64,000 nt of DNA from Actinostola sp. cb2023 (Eukaryota; Cnidaria; Anthozoa; Actiniaria; Actinostolidae), in assembly GCA_033675265.1 (NCBI GenBank), contig JAUJYZ010000009.1, positions 114,826-178,825 on the forward strand, given 5' to 3'. The position numbers and the translations under genes were made by a program. Positions 11,825 through 22,196 of this stretch are shown piece by piece (the first letter of the stretch is position 1; each line of letters opens with the position of its first letter). The notes below the pieces were generated by a model. It did no database searches. It was not told the origin of the DNA and worked only from the letters and a program-made list of their open reading frames with translations.

Positions 11825-12622
11825 TTACATATTTTCCTTCAGTACATTAAAAAAAATCTCAGCCATCTTCTCGTAACCGCTATCCGTAAAATGCACAGAA
11901 TCGCTGAACAACGCACTAGACGTAAAACTGCTCGCTAAATCAGCGAATAAGGTTTTTCCTTTCTTTCTGGTGCCGTAATTATGAAGTCTGGCATTGATGT
12001 ATCGACGCGAAACGGTCATCGATTTTGTGCAATTCTTTTTGAGTTCACACAGCCGTGGTGGGATTGTCACAATAAGTGTCCTCGCGTGAAAGAAATGGCA
12101 GAGTTCGTGTAGTTCAATTAATGCTTTTGCGATGCTAGTTACGTTCGGGGCAATGTCAGGCCTATTCATCAAAAAGCCTAGGTCATTGGTTCCTCCCAGG
12201 ATTATAACCAAGTCAAAAGTTTCATTGCCTTTTAGTAACCCGATCAGCCTTCGCTTCATCTGTCCAACTGCCAATTCGCCCGGTTTTCCCCGAGTTCGCA
12301 CTACCACTGAAGAAAATCGACGAAACTTTGGTTGCTTTTTCAGCCCTTGACGGAGAAGATCGCGAAGTTTTGTAGAATAAGGATGCAATGTCAGTGTCTT
12401 CGTACTTTGTCGGCCTGCAGTAAGCGAATCGCCAAAACACAGAATTCGCATAGTCCGCTGAACTCCTCGAGTAGATGAATGGTTTATTGTCGAAGAAGGC
12501 TTGATTTGAAAGAGAGATGAATGGAAGCGTATAATATAATACAACACAGCTAGTACACACAGGAAGAGAACTGTGATACGTGTACGCGATTTATAAAGAC
12601 TGACCAAGGTTGAGGAAGCCAT
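11825..12622 (-). CDS. SGNH/GDSL hydrolase, membrane-anchored, copy 2
   Basis: An intronless frame of 265 residues, nearly identical to the copy at 9,964-10,770. Ser66 of FGDSLTAG, the GGTND block and the C-terminal D-S-V-H (Asp241, His244) are all present, so the active site appears intact. The differences are a three-residue gap after the GDSL block and a handful of substitutions (for example Trp to Leu and Phe to Ser just before the catalytic His). It has the same N-terminal membrane anchor. It lies in the second unit of the tandem duplication, so both genes are expected to share control sequences. Conservation of both frames argues that both copies are, or were until recently, functional. 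Confidence 0.85.
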   Translation of the reverse strand: MASSTLVSLYKSRTRITVLFLCVLAVLYYIIRFHSSLFQIKPSSTINHSSTRGVQRTMRILCFGDSLTAGRQSTKTLTLHPYSTKLRDLLRQGLKKQPKFRRFSSVVVRTRGKPGELAVGQMKRRLIGLLKGNETFDLVIILGGTNDLGFLMNRPDIAPNVTSIAKALIELHELCHFFHARTLIVTIPPRLCELKKNCTKSMTVSRRYINARLHNYGTRKKGKTLFADLASSFTSSALFSDSVHFTDSGYEKMAEIFFNVLKENM

Positions 12623-13362
12623 ATAAACGACGACACAGTTTATAGGCTAGGTGTTTTCGATCCACTAACACTGTTGATTGCAAGATACAAGATACAAGAT
12701 GCTTTGCACGGGTTGTTGGTCTCCTATCACAGTCATGTACTGCTTTGAACTTGTGATACGGTCAGCTTTTAGTAGATTTGAGGACTATTTACCACCGAAA
12801 GGCTGGGATGCACTTCAGTTCACTCGCTCAAAATTAATATTAATGCATTCTCTAAACCAAATGACGAGTGGGCTCTGGGTACGAAAATGAATATCAATGA
12901 TGCCAAAATGATGAAAATTAATGATGCCAACATCATTTCCTACCCAGTCTCTTCCGACCAGTAAAATCAATTTCGTATGGATTGAAAAAATGCAGGATTG
13001 TACTGGCTAAAAACACTAAAAATGGAATCGTCAGAGCTGGCTTTTTTCAAAAATGTAAGATTCAGGAGTGAGAATATTGTGTCTCTGGCCGATCTGTGGT
13101 GGATTCCAGGGCCTATTTATAGTCATAAAGGAACTAAAAACTATAGCCCCTCCGTTAATAGCATATTAATATCATCCATCCATCCATTCATTCATCTGTC
13201 TATCCCATTTATTTTTACCCTTCCTCTCCCATCCTTTCCATAATCCTTTTCTCTGTTCTATCTATCTATCCCATCCTTCTTTCTCTCCCTCAATTAACTC
13301 ATGCATCCATCTATCCACCATTCCTTCCACCCGTTTATATCCATCTCATCACTCCATCCATT

Positions 13363-13422
13363 AGCCTGCTTTTCAGACTCAATTTTTTTACTCTTTTCGA
13401 GTCTGAGTCTAAAAAGCAGGCT
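13363..13422. repeat. 60-base hairpin, copy 2
   Basis: Same sequence and position within the unit as 11,578-11,637, with small changes only in the loop. Confidence 0.8.
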
Positions 13423-13440
13423 ATCCATCCATTCATTCAT

Positions 13441-15105
13441 TCATCCATTTATTTATCGATCTAGTCTAGTAACACTTTCTAATAACGAATTGAAGTACTT
13501 TAATCACTTGTCTGACTTCCACGGTTCGATATTAAGTCAACACAACATTTTGTCCTCAGCAAAGTAAAACTGTTGTGTGGCTCCAGTCTACTTATCGGCA
13601 TATTTATAACGGCTAAGCGGTTAATAATTGATTTTTTAAATTATTTTGTTCTTTAAAACTCAAAATATACAAATTTTAATCTCGACATTTTGCAAAGAAA
13701 GAAAAGACAAGAAGAAAAAAAAGTAAAAAAAAAGTTGGTGTCCTCGGAGAGTCAATCACCGGGTCACTGGCTTCCGGTCCAGCGTATTTCCAGAGGGCTA
13801 CGTTAGTCGATAAATTTCCATAACAATAACCGTTACACGATAGACTACTAAATTTACCCTCGAATTCAATCGGAAGTACAGATAGCTGAAGTAGTACGGG
13901 GCAGTCATTTAGGACTAGGATACGACTGTTCCCTCCCTCTTTGACTACTACGCTGATTGTGTACTACCCGATAGCGCGGATGAGGCCGAAATCTTCGTCC
14001 TATACGTAACATACGGTGACTCAGCATTTAAGTCTGGGTGTATGGTCGATTTGTATTTATTTATTTAATTAGTTTTTTTGCATAGAATTTTCTTAGTAGC
14101 GCGCGGGTTCGAGTCACTGTCCGGTGAACCCGAATTTTTTTTTTCTTTGATTCTGGGTTTTATTTCTTCGGAAAAGTTTATTTTTAATTGATTTTTCATT
14201 TTTTCGGTGTTTTTTTTTTTCGGAAAAGTTTATTTTAAACTAATTTGTATCCTTTAGTTTCGTTTTTTTTTCGGTTAATTTTTAAATTATTTTATTATCC
14301 TTTTATTTGCTGGTTTTTTTCCGATAGAGTTTCGAGTTTCTTTGTTTCGACTATTTTACGGAACCCTGTTTTTTTCGAACGCACGACCGAGATGTAAACA
14401 TCCCACTATTCACTTGATATGTAATCGATTTTCAAAAAAAAAAAATTATATTGATATATTAACTATGTTTTAAGCAAACACCAAAAAAATAACGTCATTA
14501 TTTAAATTTATTTAAAAAAGAAAGAAAAAGGATTGGCAGGATTGAGACTCGTGCGCTACTTATAGGACATTATATCCAAGAGTAAACGTTAACCTTGGTC
14601 GGTTCCTTACGTACAAAACTGCATAAATTCGACAACAATGCAACTGAAAACGACTACTTAATGGTAACATTATTGTCATATTGCATTATTCCATGTTGGC
14701 TAGCAAGGTAGACAATGCTTTCTTTGTTTATAAAATTGATTGATTATTTTTAATTGGTTTACAAATCAAAGTCAAAGTTATTATTATTACTATTACTATT
14801 ATAAAGGGATTATTTTACACGATGTCAAAGAAGACATCGTTTTTTGTGTGTATTTTATGAAGTGTGCGTTGATGCGGTCTTCAATAAAAGTGCATGCGCA
14901 TGCAGGCCTTCCCATAGTTACCCACAATCCTTTAGGATTGCTGTCAATTGAAGAAATTCACTAGAAAACGAAACTATCAGTAGACTTCAGTGGTAAGTGC
15001 TCCTGACTTACTTAAAGTGGTTATCACCGTTATTCATTTGTTTTAAACATCGATTATATCGAGACTAAATAGGAGGGTCGTGATTTGAACATTACGGATT
15101 TTTTT
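13441..15105. other. Intergenic region, A/T- and T-run-rich
   Basis: No supportable gene. There are many poly-T and poly-A runs around 14,130-14,520. A GGTTCGAGTC motif near 14,105 resembles a tRNA B box, but no matching A box was found. Confidence 0.4.
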
Positions 15106-15331
15106 GAAATCTCAATATGCAAATCAGATGACGTCAACCCAGGAATTTGCCATAACCGAAAGCTCTCTTTTCCCATAACTTCTTTTGTTTCTTTTCGATC
15201 GATAGAAATGTTATATAGACTGTACAAATATGTTGCAAGTTTGAAAATGTAAATATAATCGGCACAAGGGCGTTGTTGTATAACTGAATGAAGCCTGGGC
15301 TGACGTCATCTGATTTGCATATTGAGATTTC
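15106..15331. repeat. Fold-back MITE-like element
   Basis: Terminal inverted repeats of about 37 bases (GAAATCTCAATATGCAAATC then AGATGACGTCA) flank a 150-base centre. It lies about 310 bases downstream of the gene B stop. Confidence 0.75.
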
Positions 15332-15643
15332 GAACCTCTACACCTCATAAATGTAAGGTTGAAATCGCGAAATACCGTGAACTCTCCAACTATTCAGTAT
15401 ATGTAATCTAGTTGTTTTAAAGCAAGCTAACAAGGGACTTTAAGTTTAGAAGGATCACAAGGATAGAGCAGTAGTTGAGATAACATCAAGCAGGTTTTTC
15501 AGTTCTGTTTTTGATTTAAATTCTGCATAATGTTTTCGATTCTACCTCGCTTGGGCGCAGGGAATTATGGGAAGCCACGGAAATGTCGATACGATTATGA
15601 ACAAGCTATGACAACCAAGATATTGTTTTTTACAAAATGTGTT

Positions 15644-18600
15644 TTACAATACTGAAGGCACAGCGAAGAGACCTTGAGGTAGGTATTTCAATATTGTCAT
15701 TAGAAAATCAGCATAACCGTGGATTCCTTGCGATATTTCGTTACCATCCACAGTGCTTTCGATAGCCATTCTCATGCCAAGACTTCTCGTGACATATTGT
15801 ATCACATTAGACACATCGTACCAGAGTCGAACCGGCGCCATAAGCCGGTGTGCTACTTCATGTGAGCCCCAATGAGCGTAACACGATACATATATTCCAC
15901 TGACAAGCATTGTACCGTGCCGTGTCATAGGCGCATATAATCCACTGTCATGTCCTGTCTTGACATTGATCACCCTTGATGTCAAGTTACCTGACAATAC
16001 AAAGTCACCGACCTCGATTCCTTCTGCGTATATCATATCCATCGTGTTCCTTGTTTTACTTGAGTAAATCAAATGTCGATCGGAGAGAATCACTTTGCTG
16101 CCATCTTCTATTTCTAAAACGCGGTACAACTCTTTCCCATCGTCTTTGTGAAGAAAGGCAATGACTTCAGTGTAGACGATGTTTTCGGTCGATGGATCTA
16201 GCGTTTGGACTTCGTCGCCAATTTTCAAAGTTTGCATTGTCGCAAAGCCGCCCGTCTTAAGCGTGAGTCTTGCACTGGCGGGAAAACACATAGCGCGGGG
16301 CGGACCACACTCTTTGCAGGGCTTCGCATCTGAGAGAAAAACATTAGGGGTACATGAGTTTAAACGTTTTCCTGTTTGTCAAAAATCAGTACTGTGCACT
16401 AACGTGACTGTCTAACACGGTCCCCTTAGTTGAGTTGAGTTGGTAACAGTTTTTGAAACTGAAATTTAAGCGTTCGCAAAACCAGGCCTGTTACTGGTAC
16501 AATACCAGCGCTACTTCATCTTAAAGCAATTCGATTCGCATTAGTTGTAAAGGTAGCAGCCATGTACACCCGATGTATTTTAACAACAGCAAGGCGCGCG
16601 CAAGTATGGATAAAATGTTGCATTACATTTTCAGGTCTGATTCTTGGTAAAACGTTTGCATTTGATCAGACCGACCGATTTGTCCGTTCATTTTAATAAC
16701 ATAAATACGCAAGTTCTGCCCGTTTATACCGGTCATTCGGGTCTTGGTATTGAGGCAGCTGTGTTTGTGCGCCAGGCTAGATCAAGTTGCTGTATCAAAA
16801 TCACCGGTTAGACCACATGCAGCCCAACCATTGCTTCTATATATTTGTATCCGCGCGTCTTTTGATGGGTTTCCTGTGGTAGAGCTCGCGCGCAATACAT
16901 AACGTATTATGTTGGGCTCCCTGTGTGCGTCCCGCAAGACGCGCCCGCAGCAATGTAGTATTTCACTTTATTTCACTACTACATTGCTGCGGGCGTGTCC
17001 TGCGGGACGTGCACAGGGATCCCAACATCATACATTTCTATGCACAGGGAACCCGGAACCCCAAATAATACGTATTGCGCGCGCGCTCTACCACAGGAAA
17101 CCCATCAAAAAAAGACGCGTGCATACAAATGTATTTATATTTAATTTTTAAGTAGCCTCAGAAGCAATGGTTGGGCTGCCTGTGGTAAGACCGGTCGGTA
17201 CGTTCAAATAAAAAGCGCCCTTACACTCTCCACTGAATCTGTACACAAAATTCGATCCTGATTTCCCAACTCCATGGTGGCAATCAGCCGATCGGCCATC
17301 ACGAGAGTAAGTCTTCTCAGACCCTTCACCGCTCCAGCATTCCCCATCAGCCTGGAGACCAAAGAACCTAAAGTTCATCTTGTAGGTCTCTGCCGCACAC
17401 GACAATATGGTCTGGTTGAAGTCCTCCTTCTTTGAAGCATTCTGGCTATCATCGCGGAAGTCAGCGATAAGCTTAGGGAGTGGTCGTGGCTGTATATACG
17501 AGTCTCTATAACATCCCACGGGACGAAGATCTGAATGACAAAAGAACATAAGCCAGCTAGGCGATGGAATCTAGCATGTCCATGGCAAGGTCTTCGTGTA
17601 GCTGCACAAATTGTCCTGGCTATTGTTTTTTTAGAGTGATTCCAATAAACCTGCATGGGCACTACTTACTAATTAGCTGTCAGTGTTTATTAGCTGTCAG
17701 TGTTTATAAATTCCCCTGACAGTTTTTGCGCTTTTTTATACTTTTAAAAAAAAGTAAATAATTATTTTACAAATACTACAAATACGAAGTTAATATATCT
17801 AAGGTTCTTTTTTCACACTTTGTTCTTGATATAATTTGCTTTAATTATGTTAATTCAACTTTTTTTTTGTGACAATAAAATAAAATAAATAAATAAATAA
17901 AAAAAGGGTTCTCGTTTCTAGTTTTTATCCGACGTTTTTATTCCGAGATTTTCAACCGATTGAACTTTCCATTTACAGTGTTTAACCATAACTTCAAACT
18001 TGACACTCATTGACATCGATTTGTAAGAAAGAACGACCATAGTTAGCAAGAGATGTCGAGGATTCTATACACTTATCCTAATAAGCCAGTTCAGAGTTTA
18101 AGAATAGGGTTCAGTGCGCATGCGATTTTATCCCGATTATATCACCTTCTTTTGTTATTTAAAAATAACACAAACGTTAACAAAAGAAGGTGATAAATTC
18201 GGGATAAAATCGCATGCGCACTGAACCTTATAAAACTCTGAACTGGCTTAGGGCATTACCAAAACGAGCAGGGGACTGGGACCAAGTCCGTAAAACTAAT
18301 TCAATAAGAAACTAGCAAAAGTGGGCATCAATTTCTGAGAGAGCAGATCAAACTTAGCTAGTCTGGAAAGTTTGGTGAACTTCGGCTTAATATTGACGAT
18401 GCTAGAGGGCATCAAAGATGTCTATTTTTACATACAAACTCTGTAATTTTTTGACGTTGTCCAGCCAAACGTACCATACATTCACTGTAAAATTTTGGCT
18501 GGACAAAACAATTTCAAAAGTTTATAATTCCGACAGAATTTGCTCAAATCACATCAAACTTTGCACAGATGCTAATTTCAGCATGCTGTTTCATGTCATG

Positions 18601-20181
18601 TCATGAATTTCGTAATTGCATTGATTTTAATAAACTCGTTCCCAGTCCCCTGCTCGTTTAGGTAATGGCTAATTAAGGAGTAAGTTTGTGATTGTTATAC
18701 CAACCTGACATTACAAGAGGTTTTGGCTTTGGCTTTCCTGTTGCATTAGCATTTGGGCTTGGAGTTACAGTTGCAGTAGGTGCAGCAGTGGTAGCAGTGG
18801 TAGGAGTAGGAGCAGCAGTGGTAGGAGTAGGAGCTGTAGTGGTAGGAGTGGGAGCAGGAGCAGGAGTAGGAGCTGTAGTGGTAGGAGTGGGAGCAGGAGC
18901 AGGAGTAGGAGCTGTAGTGGTAGGAGTGGGAGCAGGAGCAGGAGTAGGAGCTGTAGTGGTAGGAGTGGGAGCAGGAGTGGGAGCTGCAGTGGTAGGAGTA
19001 GAAGCTGCAGTGGTAGGAGTGGGAGATGCAGTGGTGGGAGTGGGAGATGCAGTGGTAGGAATAGGAGCTGCAGCAGTAGTAGGAGTAGCAGTTGTAGTAG
19101 TGGAAATCTCAATTTTGCTGCCCTGTTCAGTCGGTTTTGTTGTAGGCAAGCTCACAGTCGGAGCTGGTTGGACTGGCTGAACCGGTTGGACCGGTTGACC
19201 AGGTTGGACTGGTGGTGATGGCTGACCAGGTTGGACCGGTTGACCAGGTTGGACCGGTTGACCAGGTTGACCAGGTTGGACCGGTTGACCAGGTTGGACC
19301 GGTTGAATCGGTTGACCAGGTTGGACCGGTTGAACCGGTTGACCAGGTTCGACTGGTGGTGATGGTTGACCAGGTTGACCAGGTTCGACTGGTGGTGATG
19401 GTTGACCAGGTTGGACCGGTTGACCAGGTTGGACCGGTTGACCAGGTTGACCAGGTTCGACTGGTGGTGATGGTTGACCAGGTTGGACAGGCTGACTAGG
19501 TTCGGTCGTAATGCCACCCTTTGTATCTGGTGTTGTTGGCCTGCTGGTTGGTTCTGCGGTTCCAAGAACATCCACTGCAAGAACATATCGACGGATTCTA
19601 GCTGAGTCATTACTAATTAACAGACTAAAATTGGAAAGACATGCTGTCTAGCTAGCTATATAATCTAGTTTATTGCCATGACAACGAGTAATGTTATCTA
19701 TTGCCATGACAACGAGTAATGGTATTTATTGCCACGACAACGAGCAATGGTATATATTGTCATGACAACGAGTTTTGTTATATATTGCCATGGCAACGAG
19801 TTATGGTATATATTGCCATGGCAACGAGTAATGGTATATATTGCCATGACAACGAGTAATGGTATCTATTGCCATGACAACGAGTAATGGTATATATTGC
19901 CATGACAACGAGTAATGGTATATATTGCCATGACAACGCATACTCGCTCACCTCTGTTAATGGAACGATTTGAGTTGGGTCCAATGTTATACCACGTGGT
20001 TTCTGGTCTTGACAAAGCTATAGAACGTCATGGAAACGGTTGCTTAGTAACAAAGTTACTATGAAAATTGATTTGCAAATCAATAATCCACGAGAACCTT
20101 ACCGTTAGATAAATACATTGCTATCACTATGGTAACCAGCGGAAGTAAGCATAGTGGTTTGCAATTTCCGGTCATTGTCAT
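15644..20181 (-). CDS. Secreted stalk plus 4-Cys-domain plus Hog (Hint) protein, gene B
   Basis: Four minus-strand exons: 20181-20103, 19574-18705, 17530-17225 and 16329-15644, giving 646 residues with all introns phase 1. Exon 1 encodes a signal peptide ([20 protein letters not shown]). Exon 2 encodes a long stalk: residues about 50-165 are [12 protein letters not shown] repeats, about 180-300 are Thr/Ala/Pro-rich, likely O-glycosylated. Exon 3 (317-418) is the 4-Cys domain starting LRPVGCYRD, with GECWSG and ADCHHG. Exon 4 starts the Hog domain at Cys433 (CFPASA), with [12 protein letters not shown] (Ser501, His504), SCYA and an APVRLW and GIHGY tail. His479 replaces the Hedgehog Asp, as in gene A. 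The start is the first ATG; a second ATG lies two codons in. A copy of exon 1 lies just upstream without its splice donor. Confidence 0.85.
16803..17195. repeat. Long inverted repeat in gene B intron 3
   Basis: Pairing arms run from both ends: ACCGGTTAGACCACATGCAG against its complement at 17,195, then TTTTGATGGGTTTCCTGTGG, then CGCCCGCAGCAATGTAGTA around the centre. The right arm stops about 30 bases from the exon 3 donor at 17,224. Confidence 0.75.
17582..17725. repeat. Two partial dispersed repeats in gene B intron 2
   Basis: Bases 17,582-17,632 (CTGCACAAATTGTCCTGGCT) recur near 38,786-38,830. Bases about 17,633-17,715 (GAGTGATTCCAATAAACCTG) match one end of the element at 58,649. Confidence 0.65.
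18082..18250. repeat. Fold-back MITE-like element
   Basis: Arms of about 75 bases are nearly perfect (TAAGCCAGTTCAGAGTTTAA, then TGCGCATGCGATTTTATCCC). It directly abuts the next element at 18,252. Confidence 0.82.
18252..18669. mobile_element. Non-autonomous DNA transposon, copy 1
   Basis: Terminal inverted repeats of about 30 bases read GCATTACCAAAACGAGCAGG and onward, with the complement at 18,669. The body is non-coding. A second copy at 32,037 shares the whole sequence and contains an extra insertion. It sits in gene B intron 2, ending about 35 bases from the exon 2 donor. Confidence 0.8.
18770..19505 (-). repeat. Coding repeats of the gene B stalk
   Basis: Bases 19,170-19,505 are 9- and 15-base units coding PGQPVQ- and [13 protein letters not shown] repeats. 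Bases 18,770-19,090 are 12- to 18-base units coding TTAAPTP and [10 protein letters not shown]. All unit changes keep the frame. Long antisense frames here are shadows. Confidence 0.85.
19671..19945. repeat. 28-bp tandem repeat in gene B intron 1
   Basis: Ten copies of TATTGCCATGACAACGAGTA plus AATGGTAT-like bases, at 19,671, 19,699, 19,727 and so on to 19,923. Variation is a few point changes. Confidence 0.9.
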
Positions 20182-20390
20182 CCTGAAAGAAAACAGGCAA
20201 ACAATGTAAGAAACACTAGATGTTCAGTTATACACACGTTAATCGTTTAGATAAATACATTGCTATCACTATGGTAACCAGCGGAAGTAAGCATAGTGGT
20301 TTGCAATTTCCGGTCATTGTCATCCTGAAAGAAAACAGGCAAACAATGTAAGAAACACTAGATGTTCAGTTATACACACGTTAATCGTTT
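20107..20390. repeat. 142-bp tandem duplication including gene B exon 1
   Basis: Bases 20,107-20,248 are repeated at 20,249-20,390. The copied block includes the signal-peptide coding sequence and its ATG (20,179-20,181; copy at 20,321-20,323). The upstream copy lacks the GTAAGG donor and instead reads a few codons into a stop. It could act as an upstream open frame if transcribed. Confidence 0.9.
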
Positions 20391-20962
20391 GGCGTAGTTT
20401 TGGGACTAAAAACAGGCAAATCACTATGGTAAACAGCTAGAAGTTCAGTTATACATACGTTTAATCAATTTCCGGTCATTAGTTTTGGGAAAGAAAACAG
20501 GCAAACAATGTAAGAAACACTAGATGTTCAGTTATACACACGTTAATCGTTTGGCGTAGTTTTGGGACTGAAAACAGGCAAACAATGTAAGAAACACTAG
20601 ATGTTCAGTTATACACACGTTAATCGTTTGGCGTAGTTTTGGGACTGAAAACAGGCAAACAATGTAAGAAACACTAGATGTTCAGTTATACACACGTTAA
20701 TCGTTTGGCGTAGTTTTGGGACTGAAAACAGGCAAACAATGTAAGAAACACTAGATGTTCAGTTATACACACGTTAATCGTTTGGCGTAGTTTTGGGACT
20801 GAAAACAGGCAAACAATGTAAGAAACACTAGATGTTCAGTTATACACACGTTAATCGTTTGGCGTAGTTTTGGGACTGAAAACAGGCAAACAATGTAAGA
20901 AACACTAGATGTTCAGTTATACACACGTTAATCGTTTGGCGTAGTTTTGGGACTGAAAACGA
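20391..20962. repeat. 77-bp tandem array upstream of gene B
   Basis: At least six copies, with the AAACAATGTAAG motif at 20,503, 20,580, 20,657, 20,734, 20,811 and 20,888, nearly identical. The unit (AACACTAGATGTTCAGTTAT, then ATCGTTTGGCGTAGTTTTGG) overlaps sequence in the exon 1 duplication, so the array grew from gene B 5' leader or promoter DNA. Confidence 0.93.
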
Positions 20963-22048
20963 GCGAAAAAAGATATAGCCAAATTGGGGTATAAAACCGG
21001 GTTGATGATAACGTACGTGCAGGCCCCCTACCACCTCCCCCCTCAGTGCTCCGTCCCACGGGGACTCCCACGGGGATTCCCACGGGGACTCCCACGGGGA
21101 CTCCCACGGGGATTCCCACGGGGACTCGCACGGCTATTTAAATCTGTGACTAAAACTAGCCATAGCAATTCATTGATATATGGATTCATCGATCCACCAA
21201 TGCAGTAGTCAAAGGGTTTAGAGATCTTTAGAAAGTATGAGAACACAGTGATGGATACACGTAGTGAACTAAGAAAAATCAGTTTCGTCAGTTGTGAGGT
21301 TCTTACACCGAGGTGAAACACGACCACACAAAATTGCCCTGGATTTTTCGCGTTTTAAAAGGCAATCAATACATGTATTATTTCCCTGGGTTCCAGAGGT
21401 GGTAGGAGGGCCGGGAGGGATTGGGGGAGAGAGAGAGAGAGAGAGGGGCCCCCTCTGGTTACACGAGTCGCCAGCCTCACTTTCGTGAATACGGAATTTT
21501 AATACGGTCTCTGTAACCCAAGGTATGCTTGTATATACAAGGCTAGTTTTCCACAGTTAAGTCTTCGTAAATATTTGGTTTTGGTTCTATAGTCTTTGAT
21601 TAATTTGTATGTGACGTTTTGTACTTCCAGATCTTACAACACTATACAACTCTCTCGCGAAGAACGATTTTTCATTGTAATGTTTTTATACAACAACTGT
21701 CGTTGTTCGTAAAAGTTTACTTCCATTTTGAAAATTGCGCTGGCATGGTCGAGAGCAGTTCATCAACGAACAACAATTAATGAAGAAATCTTTGATGGCC
21801 ATTTAATCGCTCATACTAAAAACATTTAAATTAACAAAGTGCCAGCGTAGTGGAATGCTTCTAGTTTATATTTTTATCTTCTGTGGTAATCTATGACTAA
21901 TCTGCAAAGTGCGACTCAATTGAACAAGTTTTACACCAAACATATGCAGGTATATCTCAAGCACTTGGTAAACGTTTGACTCCAACGAAAATCCCAGTAA
22001 AAATCGGACAGCTACGACATATAAGTATAGGTAATAGCATGGTTTGTA
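20963..22048. other. Intergenic region with a 12-bp minisatellite
   Basis: Bases 21,053-21,128 are six to seven copies of TCCCACGGGGAC/T. A GA microsatellite lies at 21,430-21,445. No gene was found in the rest. Confidence 0.6.
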
Positions 22049-22174
22049 GTGATATTTGGGATAAATACCACGAGTGATATTTCAAAATTGTTAACAAAAT
22101 TTCACGAGCCACCGGCGAGTGAAATTTGTGACAATTTTGAAATATCACGAGTGGTATTTATCCCAAATATCACG
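22049..22174. repeat. Near-perfect hairpin
   Basis: GTGATATTTGGGATAAATAC and onward pairs over about 50 bases with the right half around a CACGAGCCACCGGCGAGTG centre. Confidence 0.82.
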
Positions 22175-22196
22175 TACAAAACATGCTATTAAATGT

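Larger units (their letters stand above)
9700..13440. repeat. Tandem duplication carrying the SGNH genes
   Basis: Two direct copies of about 1.8 kb (about 9,700-11,637 and 11,638-13,422) each hold, in order, a CATT-rich stretch, one SGNH gene, its upstream flank, a TCTATC-rich stretch and a 60-base hairpin. The gene copies are 1,861 bases apart; flank offsets drift to about 1,790 because of indels near 10,940-11,170 and 12,790-12,960. Coding parts differ far less than the flanks. Confidence 0.85.

Noticed and set aside
14095..14130. tRNA or SINE from the GGTTCGAGTC motif
   Set aside because: No A box at a suitable distance.
18692..19499. Antisense frames rich in Val/Gly or Leu over gene B exon 2
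   Set aside because: Shadows of the repetitive stalk exon, which has matching splice sites, frame and domain context on the minus strand.
20391..20962. CRISPR-like array
   Set aside because: The entire 77-base unit is repeated; there are no variable spacers.
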